This document shows, piece after piece, positions 43,405 through 51,652 of a stretch of 64,000 nucleotides of DNA. The translations under genes and the position numbers were made by a program. The DNA comes from Ignavibacteriota bacterium. Its GTDB lineage: Bacteria > Bacteroidota > Ignavibacteria > Ignavibacteriales > Melioribacteraceae. The first letter of the stretch is position 1; each line of letters opens with the position of its first letter. Where the stretch lies: the NCBI GenBank assembly GCA_013112585.1, contig JABFGH010000009.1, positions 62,001 through 126,000 of the forward strand. Reading direction: 5' to 3'. The notes beneath the pieces were generated by a model, which made no database searches, was not told the DNA's origin, and was given only the letters and a program-made list of their open reading frames with translations.

Positions 43405-43680
43405 ATTTTCTTTTATACTAAAAATTTCGTTCCAGAAAAAATTCTTTTAATGATCTCATAGCGTCAACCAGAAAAACAAGATCATATCTTCGCAGTTTGA
43501 AGATAGGATCTTTGAGAAAAAAGGAAGCGATACTTCATCTAATCATCAAAGTATTAAATCAGAAGGTGATTATAAGCTAGGATTTTACTTCAGCGGCATT
43601 TATCCGCCGAAGTCTTCAAGGCAGTCTCGGTCGCACCGTGACTGATAGCATAAACTTGGCTGGTACGTGAAAGAGTCTAG
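43405..43680. other. convergent intergenic region with three stem-loops
   Basis: Three consecutive hairpins: 43480-43510 (GATC plus TATCTTC arms, seven-base loop), 43588-43612 (CTTC and GCGG arms), and 43622-43644 (CAGTC and CGGT arms). The region is less AT-rich than the flanks and encodes no protein. It could hold a small structured RNA, or be a terminator and repeat composite. Confidence 0.4.
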
Positions 43681-46332
43681 TCACTTCATTAACACCATTT
43701 GTTTTGTTATTGAATTATTACCCGCACTCAATCTATAAAAATAAATTCCGCTTGAAATCCGTCGGTTGACAGACGAAGCATTGAATTCAACTTCGTAAGT
43801 GCCTGGTTGTTTTTGCTCATTAACCAGTGTTGTTATTTCATTGCCGAGGATATCGTAAATTTTTAATTGTATGTGAGACGTTTTCCCAAACGACTCTACG
43901 TTTTCCGGGATTACAAATTTTATTTTTGTACTTGGGTTAAATGGATTGGGATAATTTTGACTCAGTTCAAATTCAAACGGCAGAGTTTCATTTTTTTCTA
44001 CTTCAACTCCTGTTACTTCGTTCAAATTGATTTTGTACATTGATCTGCCATGTGTACCTGCTGCCAAATAATTATCCGTCGGGTGAATTTTCATATCATA
44101 AACTGAAACAATAGGCATACCTTCGCCAAGAGCATTCCACTCGGTGCCCAGATTTGTTGTATAAAACACACCAACATCATTGCCGACATACAGTACATCA
44201 GAATTATTATTATCAATTGCAAAAACATTTATTGGTGCATCGGGCAGGTTGCCATTTATGCTGCTCCAGTTCCCGCCGTAATTAGTGCTTCTAAATAATC
44301 TTGGTTCAGCATCACCCCATTTTAATCCTGAAAATGCTGCATAAACAATTGCTGCATTATTCGGGTCAACTGCAACTCGCGAAACCCAGCGGAAAGGGAG
44401 ATCTGTTGAAATGTCTGTCCAATTGCTGCCGAGATCAGTTGTTACCCAAACCTTGCTATCATCAGTTCCGATATAAATTACATTGGAGTTTGAAGGAGCC
44501 ACCGCAATTGTTGTAAGTGTTCCGTAACGTGGAGTGCTCGGGCTGTTCAATGCTAAATTACTGCTTATTGCTGTCCAGCTATTTGCACCGTTGGTTGTTC
44601 GGTAAAGTCTATTTGTGCCGTAATATAAAACTTGCGGATTGTTGGGGTCCATCACAACCGGTGTTGACCAATTCGTTGGCTCATTAAAATCGATACCATT
44701 CGTGGCTGAAAAAAATGAATTACCGCCGTTTGTTGATTTTGCCAAGTTCCCCCATTGAGATTCAGCATAAATTATATTTGAATTTGTCGGATCAACAATA
44801 ACATAAAATCCATCACCGCCCAATATTGCTTCCCAATCATCAATGCTGCCTGTTGTTGTTCTTACGGTATTGTTATCCTGGGTGCCGCCGTAAAGTCTTT
44901 CCGGTTTTAAGTAATCTAATCCTATTTCATAAAACTGCGTTATTGGTAAATACTTCGGCTGCGACCAGTTTGTACCGCCATCTGTTGAAATATTGATGCC
45001 TCCGTCGTTGCCGCTTATTAAATAATTTGGATTATCGGGCTTAAATGCTAATGCATGATGATCAACATGAAGCACACTTGGTCCGCCGTAACCATAAATT
45101 AAAGGGAAAGAATTTCCGCTATTAGTTGATCTCATAAAGGCTACATCAAGAACATAAACAGTTTCAGGATTTGTTGGATGAACACGCACCTGCCCGAAGT
45201 ACCAGCTAAAAGAACTTGCACCATTCAATAAATCGGAACCAAGATCTTTTTTCTCCCAGGTTCCACCGAAATCTGTTGATTTATAAAAACCTGAAATCAC
45301 GCCCCCATCATTATAAAGTGAGTACACAATTGAAGGATTTGATGGACTAATTGCCAATCCAATTCTGCCGATGCCGCTATCATCAGCAGGCAGCCCGTTT
45401 GAGATTCCCAATTTATTCCAGTTCTCTCCGCCGTCAATACTTTTAAATATTCCACTTTGCGGACCAAACGATGATTCGGATTGACCATAGCCCGGTCTTC
45501 TTACCCTTTGCCACATTGTTGCCAATAGTTCACTCGTGTTATCAGGATTAAGTACAATGTCTATTGCACCGGTTGAGTCCGAAACAAATAAAACCTTATC
45601 CCAGCTTGTTCCTCCGTCAGTTGATTTATAAACTCCTCTATCGGGCGTTGGAGAAAAATTTGAACCTACAGCAGCAGTATAAATTAATTGAGTGTTATTC
45701 GGGTCAATTAAAATTCTTCCGATTTGACTTGTATTGGTTAACCCGATATGGTTCCAGGTTATTCCGGCATCTGTTGATTTGAACATGCCTGCGCCTGGTA
45801 AATTGTTATGGCTTCCGTTCGGCTCACCGGTTCCAACATAAACTATATCTGAATTTATTGGATCAACGGCTATATCTCCGGCAGGTAAAATTGCCTGGTC
45901 ATCAAATATCGGGAACCACGTTTCCCCGGTATTAGTTGACTTAAAGACACCGCCCGTTGCAGCAGCGGCATACACAATATTTGTTTGATTAGGATTAAAT
46001 TCAATGTCGGAAATTCTTCCGCCGATGTTATAAGGACCTGCAAATTCCCATTGGGGAATACTTTTATTTTTCTGCAATAATTTATTATTTGATTCAATTC
46101 TTAATTGGTTGGCTTCTTCAATTGCATCAAGCTGAGCAAGTGGATCGGCTGCATCGTTGGGGAAAACCCTTTGCATCCATGCCCAATCGCTTGGTCTGTT
46201 TTTATCTATTTTATTGTTTTCAGTATCCGGTTTATAAATCACATTCTCAGCTTTATCGCCCCCAAGCCAAATTATTATTGCCAGTAAAATTAAAATCAAT
46301 ATACCCGTTATGGAATAAATATTTTTTTTCAT
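43681..46332 (-). CDS. T9SS-exported BNR/VPS10-like beta-propeller protein
   Basis: Surface or secreted protein of 883 residues. After a signal anchor (8-24) come about 13 BNR/Asp-box-type units with the repeated pattern GVFKSTDGGxxW and DPNNPxxVYxGT, as in sortilin-like or exo-alpha-sialidase propellers (PLPITQFYEIGLD region included). The T9SS sorting domain spans ~790-883 (SQNYPNPFNPSTKIKF, ending KQMVLMK). Two short extra stretches within it (VESFGKTSHI and NRRIS) may be remnants of small repeat insertions. Enzyme activity cannot be told; homologues are mostly of unknown function. Confidence 0.9.
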   Translation of the reverse strand: MKKNIYSITGILILILLAIIIWLGGDKAENVIYKPDTENNKIDKNRPSDWAWMQRVFPNDAADPLAQLDAIEEANQLRIESNNKLLQKNKSIPQWEFAGPYNIGGRISDIEFNPNQTNIVYAAAATGGVFKSTNTGETWFPIFDDQAILPAGDIAVDPINSDIVYVGTGEPNGSHNNLPGAGMFKSTDAGITWNHIGLTNTSQIGRILIDPNNTQLIYTAAVGSNFSPTPDRGVYKSTDGGTSWDKVLFVSDSTGAIDIVLNPDNTSELLATMWQRVRRPGYGQSESSFGPQSGIFKSIDGGENWNKLGISNGLPADDSGIGRIGLAISPSNPSIVYSLYNDGGVISGFYKSTDFGGTWEKKDLGSDLLNGASSFSWYFGQVRVHPTNPETVYVLDVAFMRSTNSGNSFPLIYGYGGPSVLHVDHHALAFKPDNPNYLISGNDGGINISTDGGTNWSQPKYLPITQFYEIGLDYLKPERLYGGTQDNNTVRTTTGSIDDWEAILGGDGFYVIVDPTNSNIIYAESQWGNLAKSTNGGNSFFSATNGIDFNEPTNWSTPVVMDPNNPQVLYYGTNRLYRTTNGANSWTAISSNLALNSPSTPRYGTLTTIAVAPSNSNVIYIGTDDSKVWVTTDLGSNWTDISTDLPFRWVSRVAVDPNNAAIVYAAFSGLKWGDAEPRLFRSTNYGGNWSSINGNLPDAPINVFAIDNNNSDVLYVGNDVGVFYTTNLGTEWNALGEGMPIVSVYDMKIHPTDNYLAAGTHGRSMYKINLNEVTGVEVEKNETLPFEFELSQNYPNPFNPSTKIKFVIPENVESFGKTSHIQLKIYDILGNEITTLVNEQKQPGTYEVEFNASSVNRRISSGIYFYRLSAGNNSITKQMVLMK

Positions 46333-46564
46333 CAGTCTCTTTAAGATTTATAAAAGTTACTATTAGTTAAAATTGCAATATTAAATATAATTTACAATTA
46401 CTTTAAAAATCTAAATAAAAGTAATGCAGTAATTTATAGTTGTTGATAAAGGACATTATTGTTAGTACATTAAAAATATCAGAGAAAGAAAGTCTTAAAA
46501 TATATCGGTACTTTGCAGAAATAAATTTGGTCATTTTTTATTTACCAAATAAACGGAGGTAAAA

Positions 46565-47038
46565 ATGCCTGCAAAAAAACTAAAAGATTTTTTAGATAGC
46601 AATGATGTTAAGTATGTTTCGGTTAGCCACTCAAAAGCATACACGGCGCAAGAAATTGCAGCCTCGGCACACATACCCGGCAAAGAATTAGCAAAAACAG
46701 TAATGATTAAAATTGACGGACATCTTGCAATGGCTGTTCTTCCGGCATCATACAAAGTTGATTTTGCCTTACTGCAGAAAACCTTAGGTGCTGATAGAGT
46801 GAGATTAGCTTATGAACAGGAGTTCAAAGATAGGTGCTCCGATTGTGAAGTTGGAGCAATGCCCCCTTTCGGTAATTTGTATAACCTGGATGTTTATGTA
46901 GCACAAAGTTTAACCGAAGATGAAGAGATTGCCTTTAATGCCGGCACGCATACCGAACTTATCAAAATGAAGTATGAAGATTATGAGAGGATTGTCAGTC
47001 CTAAAATTTTAATGTTTTCCACTAAGGTAAAAACTTAA
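46565..47038 (+). CDS. YbaK/aminoacyl-tRNA deacylase domain protein
   Basis: Editing-domain protein of 157 residues that likely hydrolyses mischarged tRNA such as Cys-tRNA(Pro) or Ala-tRNA(Pro). Family marks are AYTAQEIAASAHIPG, the lysine in GKELAKTVMIK, GAMPPFGNLYN and FNAGTHTELIKM. An excellent ribosome binding site (GGAGGT) lies before the ATG. The lone gene is flanked by T9SS genes. Confidence 0.87.
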   Translation: MPAKKLKDFLDSNDVKYVSVSHSKAYTAQEIAASAHIPGKELAKTVMIKIDGHLAMAVLPASYKVDFALLQKTLGADRVRLAYEQEFKDRCSDCEVGAMPPFGNLYNLDVYVAQSLTEDEEIAFNAGTHTELIKMKYEDYERIVSPKILMFSTKVKT

Positions 47039-47456
47039 TTTAAACTGCGATTCTGCTCTAATTATTTTTTATGGTTAAGTTCTAATTATCGTAGCAATTA
47101 TTCATCAACTCCTATGGGGTTTCGGTTATATGCCATTTCCTTTATTCCATAGGATTCTCCTATGGTTATTTGTATTTAAATACTTCGTAGTCGTACAAAA
47201 TTACCCCGCAGGTGTTAAAGTTTAATAGCCGTGGATAAAATCCGTGGTAAAAGATAACAATACGACAATGAACACGAAGTAGTTCAATAAAATTATTTGG
47301 CTGTGATGATTGGAACTCAGCCTTTTTTATCTAACGAACTTTTTTAAGCTGTGTTAATTCATTTTCATTCGCATACAATAAAATTATTATGATTGAATTG
47401 AAATAAAAGTATTTCTACTTTTATATATAATTTTTAAAATAAACTTAATTCCTTTT
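47039..47456. other. gene-free region with palindromes
   Basis: A 19-base palindrome at 47147-47165 (CCATAGGA, loop TTC, TCCTATGG). An interrupted inverted repeat at 47182-47280 (ACTTCGT and GTCGTA pairing with TACGAC and ACGAAGT) encloses a CCGTGG...CCGTGG segment. Both look like small repeat elements; no gene is supported. Confidence 0.5.
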
Positions 47457-48836
47457 TTGAAAAGTAAAGCATCAATATTATTCAAACTGTTTTTTGTAAG
47501 CGCATTAATATTTACAAAAAATATACATGCTCAAGACCCGCTGTTTGTAAAAATTTCAAATCTTATCGATTCAGTATCCATCAGCAATTTAACAAATACC
47601 ATAACTTGGCTGGAAGAGCCGGCAGGGCATAATAGCAGAGTAAATTTTACTCCCGGTAATGATAGCGCCGCAGCATACATTTATAATGAGTTTAAAAAAA
47701 TGCCGGGCATTACATCTGTTGAGCTTGATACATTTTATATAGAAAGTGCAGAGGAACCCTTTAATACAAGACCGCTCGTAAATGTTATCGCCACTTTTGA
47801 AGGAAAAACAGAGCCGGAAAAATATTATCTTCTCGGCGCTCATTTGGATGCCTCTGCAAGTAATGAAACTAATTGGGATTCACTTTGGCAGACAATTGAT
47901 GCACCCGGTGCCGATGATAACGCAACCGGCGTTGCCGCGATTCTTGAAATTGCAAGAATTATTTCCGATCCAATAAATAATTTTGAAAATGATTACACAT
48001 TGAAATTCGCAGCATTCGGTGCTGAGGAAGCGGGACCTGTATATTCCGGTTATCATATCGGCAGCACACATTATGCACAGAATGCAAAAGCAAACTCACA
48101 TCAAATACTTGGAATGATATCTATTGACTTGATTGGGTTCAATGATAATTATAATTATCAAGCGATTGCAACAGATACATCAAATCAAAATTTCGTTTCT
48201 TTTGCTGAAAAATTTTTCATTGCAAATAATCAATTCGGAATTGATCTAATAATGGAAGGACCTCCTTTCTTCTATGGAACCTGGAGTGATCACCTTTCAT
48301 TTTGGAGCGAAGGATATCCTGCTATATTAATGCTTGAACATGCTCCGCCGTGGGATACTTCGGCTTTCTATCAAATAAAAAACCCTAATCTGCATACTTC
48401 AAATGATACTTTAGGCTATTTAAATATGGAACTTGTAAAAAAAGTTACCCAGCTTAATCTTGCTACATTCGCCTCACTTAGCGCATCATTAAATTTAACA
48501 GATGTTAAGCAAAACGAAGATTTGATAGCCGATGAATTTCTGCTTTTGCAAAATTATCCTAATCCGTTTAACCCGAGTACTAAAATGAAATTTAAAGTCC
48601 CGACCTCACCCTTTAATCCCTCTCCTTACCAAGGAGAGGGAAATAGGGAGAGGTTTATCACATTAGTTGTTTACGATATACTTGGGAATAAAATTGCTGT
48701 GCTAGTGAACGAAATAAAAACACCCGGCACATATGAAGTTGAATTCGACGGTTCCAAACTGACAAGCGGAATTTATATTTATACCTTACGTTCAGGTTCA
48801 AATTTTATCAGCCGAAAAATGATTCTCCTTAAATAA
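47457..48836 (+). CDS. T9SS-exported M28 zinc peptidase
   Basis: Secreted aminopeptidase-type enzyme of 459 residues. A signal peptide (~1-24) precedes the M28 domain (~30-345), with zinc ligands in LLGAHLDAS, PGADDNATGVAA, FAAFGAEEAG, SIDLIGFN and NLHTSNDT. The T9SS domain starts at ~358 (LQNYPNPFNPSTKM). Residues ~388-395 (PSPYQGEG) are encoded by a palindromic insertion. The start is a TTG; no ATG is available. A close paralogue follows directly, so this is a tandem duplication. Confidence 0.92.
   Translation: MKSKASILFKLFFVSALIFTKNIHAQDPLFVKISNLIDSVSISNLTNTITWLEEPAGHNSRVNFTPGNDSAAAYIYNEFKKMPGITSVELDTFYIESAEEPFNTRPLVNVIATFEGKTEPEKYYLLGAHLDASASNETNWDSLWQTIDAPGADDNATGVAAILEIARIISDPINNFENDYTLKFAAFGAEEAGPVYSGYHIGSTHYAQNAKANSHQILGMISIDLIGFNDNYNYQAIATDTSNQNFVSFAEKFFIANNQFGIDLIMEGPPFFYGTWSDHLSFWSEGYPAILMLEHAPPWDTSAFYQIKNPNLHTSNDTLGYLNMELVKKVTQLNLATFASLSASLNLTDVKQNEDLIADEFLLLQNYPNPFNPSTKMKFKVPTSPFNPSPYQGEGNRERFITLVVYDILGNKIAVLVNEIKTPGTYEVEFDGSKLTSGIYIYTLRSGSNFISRKMILLK
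48618..48640. repeat. palindrome inside coding sequence (T9SS domain)
   Basis: Perfect 23-base palindrome with 10-bp arms CCCTCTCCTT and loop ACC, in frame. Differs from the one at 35677 by a compensated base pair on each arm and is followed by the same GGGAGAGGTTTAT-like tail. Confidence 0.85.
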
Positions 48837-48867
48837 TCCTTTACCAGAAAACAATCTCGAGTTTATT

Positions 48868-50277
48868 TTGAAAACGAATTTCCCCAAAATGTCCAGTTCA
48901 ATAATTTTCATTTTTATATTGGTCATATTTTTCATTAGTAACAGTTCAAATTATGCCCAGAGTTTATATCAGCAAATCCTCAGTATGGTTGATTCTGTCT
49001 CAACTGAAAATCTTACTAATCATATTCAATGGCTTGAAGAACCGGGCGGGGAAAACAGCAGGGTGAATTTCACAGCCGGTAATGACAGCGCTTCTGTATA
49101 TATCAAAAATGAGTTCGATAAAATTTCCGGTTTAACTACTGTGGAGTTTGATACATTTTATATTCCATCAGCAAATCCGCCATTAAATTTAAAGCCAATG
49201 GTAAATGTGGTAGCAACGTTAGAAGGAACAGCAAACCCAAACATGTATTTTGTCATCGGTGCGCATCTTGATTGCTCTGCAAGCAGAATGGGACAGAGTA
49301 TTTGGAATTCACAATGGAGTACTATTACCGCACCGGGTGCTGATGACAATGCAACCGGAATTGCAGCAATTTTGGAAATTGCTAGGATCTTAGCAGACCC
49401 GGCAAACTATTTCGATCATGCTGTTACTCTTAAGTTCATTGCTTTTGGGGCAGAGGAGTTAGGTCCCGCTTACTCAGGTTCGCATCACGGCAGCAGGCAT
49501 TATGCTAAGTATGCAAAAGAAAATAATCATAATGTATTGGGAATGGTATCAATTGATATGATAGGCTATAACCCAAGTTTTGATTACCAGTCAATTGTAT
49601 CAAACAATGCTTCCGTTTCGTTTGCCGAGCAGTTTATTCATGCTAATGATATATTTTCGATTGATCTTATATTGGAAGGACCGCCTTTCCCTTACGGGAC
49701 TTATAGTGATCATGATACATTTTGGGATGAAGGATACCCGGCAGTTTTATTTATTGAAAACGGACCGCCGTGGAACAGCAATCAATATTATTCAGCTAAT
49801 CCATACTATCACAAATCAACCGATACCTATGAAACATTAAACATGGATCTTGTTACAAAAGTAACAAAACTTAATCTGGCTGCATTCGCTGCTTTCAGCG
49901 GACCATTAACAGATGTTGCTGAAACCGAAAATACTATTCCCGAAGAATTTTCTTTATCGCAAAATTATCCTAATCCATTCAACCCTACCACAAAAATTAG
50001 TTTTACCGTTCAATCATATACACACCCCTCAATCCCCTCTCGAGCCATGCCTGTCGGCAGACAGGAGGGGAGGGAGCGTAGCGACAGGGGTGTGTTGGTA
50101 ACTCTCAAAGTGTATGATATACTCGGCAATGAAATTGATGTATTGGTTGAGGAACAAAAATCACCGGGAACGTATGAGGTTGAATTTTCAGGAAGGGGAT
50201 TAACTAGCGGTGTTTACTTCTACAGATTGACGGCAGGTGATTTCTCAATTACAAAACAGATGATGTTAGTGAAGTGA
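48868..50277 (+). CDS. T9SS-exported M28 zinc peptidase (tandem paralogue)
   Basis: Second M28 peptidase, 469 residues, colinear with the one before it: signal peptide (~1-31), zinc ligands in VIGAHLDCSAS, PGADDNATGIAA, IAFGAEELG, SIDMIGYN and a final histidine in YYHKSTDT. The T9SS domain begins near 360. Again TTG is the only plausible start. The sorting domain is interrupted by a longer in-frame repeat insertion (residues ~385-409) that differs from the one in its paralogue, so the insertions postdate the gene duplication. Probably co-transcribed with the upstream copy (31-base gap). Confidence 0.92.
   Translation: MKTNFPKMSSSIIFIFILVIFFISNSSNYAQSLYQQILSMVDSVSTENLTNHIQWLEEPGGENSRVNFTAGNDSASVYIKNEFDKISGLTTVEFDTFYIPSANPPLNLKPMVNVVATLEGTANPNMYFVIGAHLDCSASRMGQSIWNSQWSTITAPGADDNATGIAAILEIARILADPANYFDHAVTLKFIAFGAEELGPAYSGSHHGSRHYAKYAKENNHNVLGMVSIDMIGYNPSFDYQSIVSNNASVSFAEQFIHANDIFSIDLILEGPPFPYGTYSDHDTFWDEGYPAVLFIENGPPWNSNQYYSANPYYHKSTDTYETLNMDLVTKVTKLNLAAFAAFSGPLTDVAETENTIPEEFSLSQNYPNPFNPTTKISFTVQSYTHPSIPSRAMPVGRQEGRERSDRGVLVTLKVYDILGNEIDVLVEEQKSPGTYEVEFSGRGLTSGVYFYRLTAGDFSITKQMMLVK
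50021..50094. repeat. nested palindromes inside coding sequence
   Basis: The outer arms CACACCCCT (50021-50029) and AGGGGTGTG (50086-50094) are perfectly complementary. Between them a second palindrome with CCTGTCGGCAGACAGG (50050-50065) of the REP-like family splits the element. The whole stays in frame in the peptidase gene. Confidence 0.75.
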
Positions 50278-50434
50278 TATTTTCATGCTGGTGCGACTAT
50301 GATTGCTTAAAAAGTTAATTAATTCGACCCTTTTATATAATTCTCTTGCTTTAGAGTAATATACCCGATATTTTTTGGACTTAAAGATGCTCTTATATAA
50401 CTAATTATTATATATATTAATACAGGAAGTTGTA

Positions 50435-51652
50435 ATGAGTATAAGTCAAATCGCAAAATCCATCAGTGAATCAGTTACCCTAAAATTAAATGAAAAGGCG
50501 GCGATCCTACGAGAGAAAGGTGACCCGGTAATTCATTTAGGCGGAGGAGAACCAAAATGCAAGGCGCCAATGGATGCATTGGTTGCAACAGCGGCACATC
50601 TAAACACGGGGGAAATTAGGTACACTCCCGCCGACGGCACGCCGGCATTAAAGAAAGCAATTATCAGATACACAGAAGAAAATTATAACAGAAAAGCTGC
50701 ACCCGAAAATGTTATGGCTTCCGGCGGTGCTAAGCAGGCAATTATGGTGGCGCTGCAGGCAGTAGTTAATCCGCAGGAAGAGGTTATCTTTCCTTGCCCC
50801 TACTGGGTTAGTTATCCAGATATGGTTAAGCTTTGCCAGGGCATTCCTGTTCCGGTCAAACCGGAGGACGGCACATTTTATCCAAGAATTCAGGACATCG
50901 AACAGAGAGTAGGTTCTTACACAAAGGCTGTAATAATTAATAGTCCAAATAATCCGTCGGGAGCAATGTACTCACAGGAGTTTATTGCCGACATTGTTGA
51001 GTTTTGTGAAAAGAGAGATCTCTATTTAATAATGGATGATATTTATCATCGTTTAGTTTTTGACGGCAAAAAACCAATCAACAGTTACGAATTTGCAAAA
51101 GATCATTCTGAAAATTCAAAACTCATTTTAATTAATGGTGTGTCAAAAGTTTATGCTATGTCAGGCTTTAGAATCGGCTGGGCGGTTGCCAATAAAAATC
51201 TGATCAAAGTAATGACGAACATTCAAAGTCATCAAACATCCGGTCCATCTGTACTTTTACAAAAAGCAGCTATCGGTGCTATGAACGGAATACAATCGCC
51301 AATCGAAAACATGCGAGTCACGCTTGAAAACAATAGAAATATAATGGTCGATCACTTGAATTCTTTTGAGGGCGTAAAGGTTACAAAACCGGATGGAACA
51401 TTTTATTGTTTTGCAGATTTCAGCAACTACGATGAGGACTCTACACGATTATCGAACATGCTGATAGACAAAGTGCAGGTGCTTACTGTACCGGGAGTTG
51501 AATTTGGAATGGAAGGATTTTTACGTTTGAGTTACTGCGGTTCAATTAAAGATATTAAAGAAGGAATTGAACGAATGAAATGGGCGCTCGACTTGAATTC
51601 ACCTAATGAACTTTACATTGGCGATAGAAAATTAGTGAGGGACTGGGCATGA
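50435..51652 (+). CDS. class I/II aminotransferase, aspartate aminotransferase type
   Basis: PLP aminotransferase of 405 residues, group Ib aspartate aminotransferase-like. Marks are IHLGGGEPKCKAP, ASGGAKQAIMVALQA, NSPNNPSGAMYS, and the PLP lysine in INGVSKVYAMSGFRIGW. It probably interconverts aspartate and oxaloacetate. The GCATGA overlap with the next gene couples it to PEP carboxykinase, making a two-step route aspartate to oxaloacetate to PEP. Confidence 0.9.
   Translation: MSISQIAKSISESVTLKLNEKAAILREKGDPVIHLGGGEPKCKAPMDALVATAAHLNTGEIRYTPADGTPALKKAIIRYTEENYNRKAAPENVMASGGAKQAIMVALQAVVNPQEEVIFPCPYWVSYPDMVKLCQGIPVPVKPEDGTFYPRIQDIEQRVGSYTKAVIINSPNNPSGAMYSQEFIADIVEFCEKRDLYLIMDDIYHRLVFDGKKPINSYEFAKDHSENSKLILINGVSKVYAMSGFRIGWAVANKNLIKVMTNIQSHQTSGPSVLLQKAAIGAMNGIQSPIENMRVTLENNRNIMVDHLNSFEGVKVTKPDGTFYCFADFSNYDEDSTRLSNMLIDKVQVLTVPGVEFGMEGFLRLSYCGSIKDIKEGIERMKWALDLNSPNELYIGDRKLVRDWA

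Noticed and set aside
43681-46332. Calling the propeller protein a sialidase
   Set aside because: Asp-box units are present, but the arginine triad and other sialidase residues cannot be identified, so only the fold is claimed.
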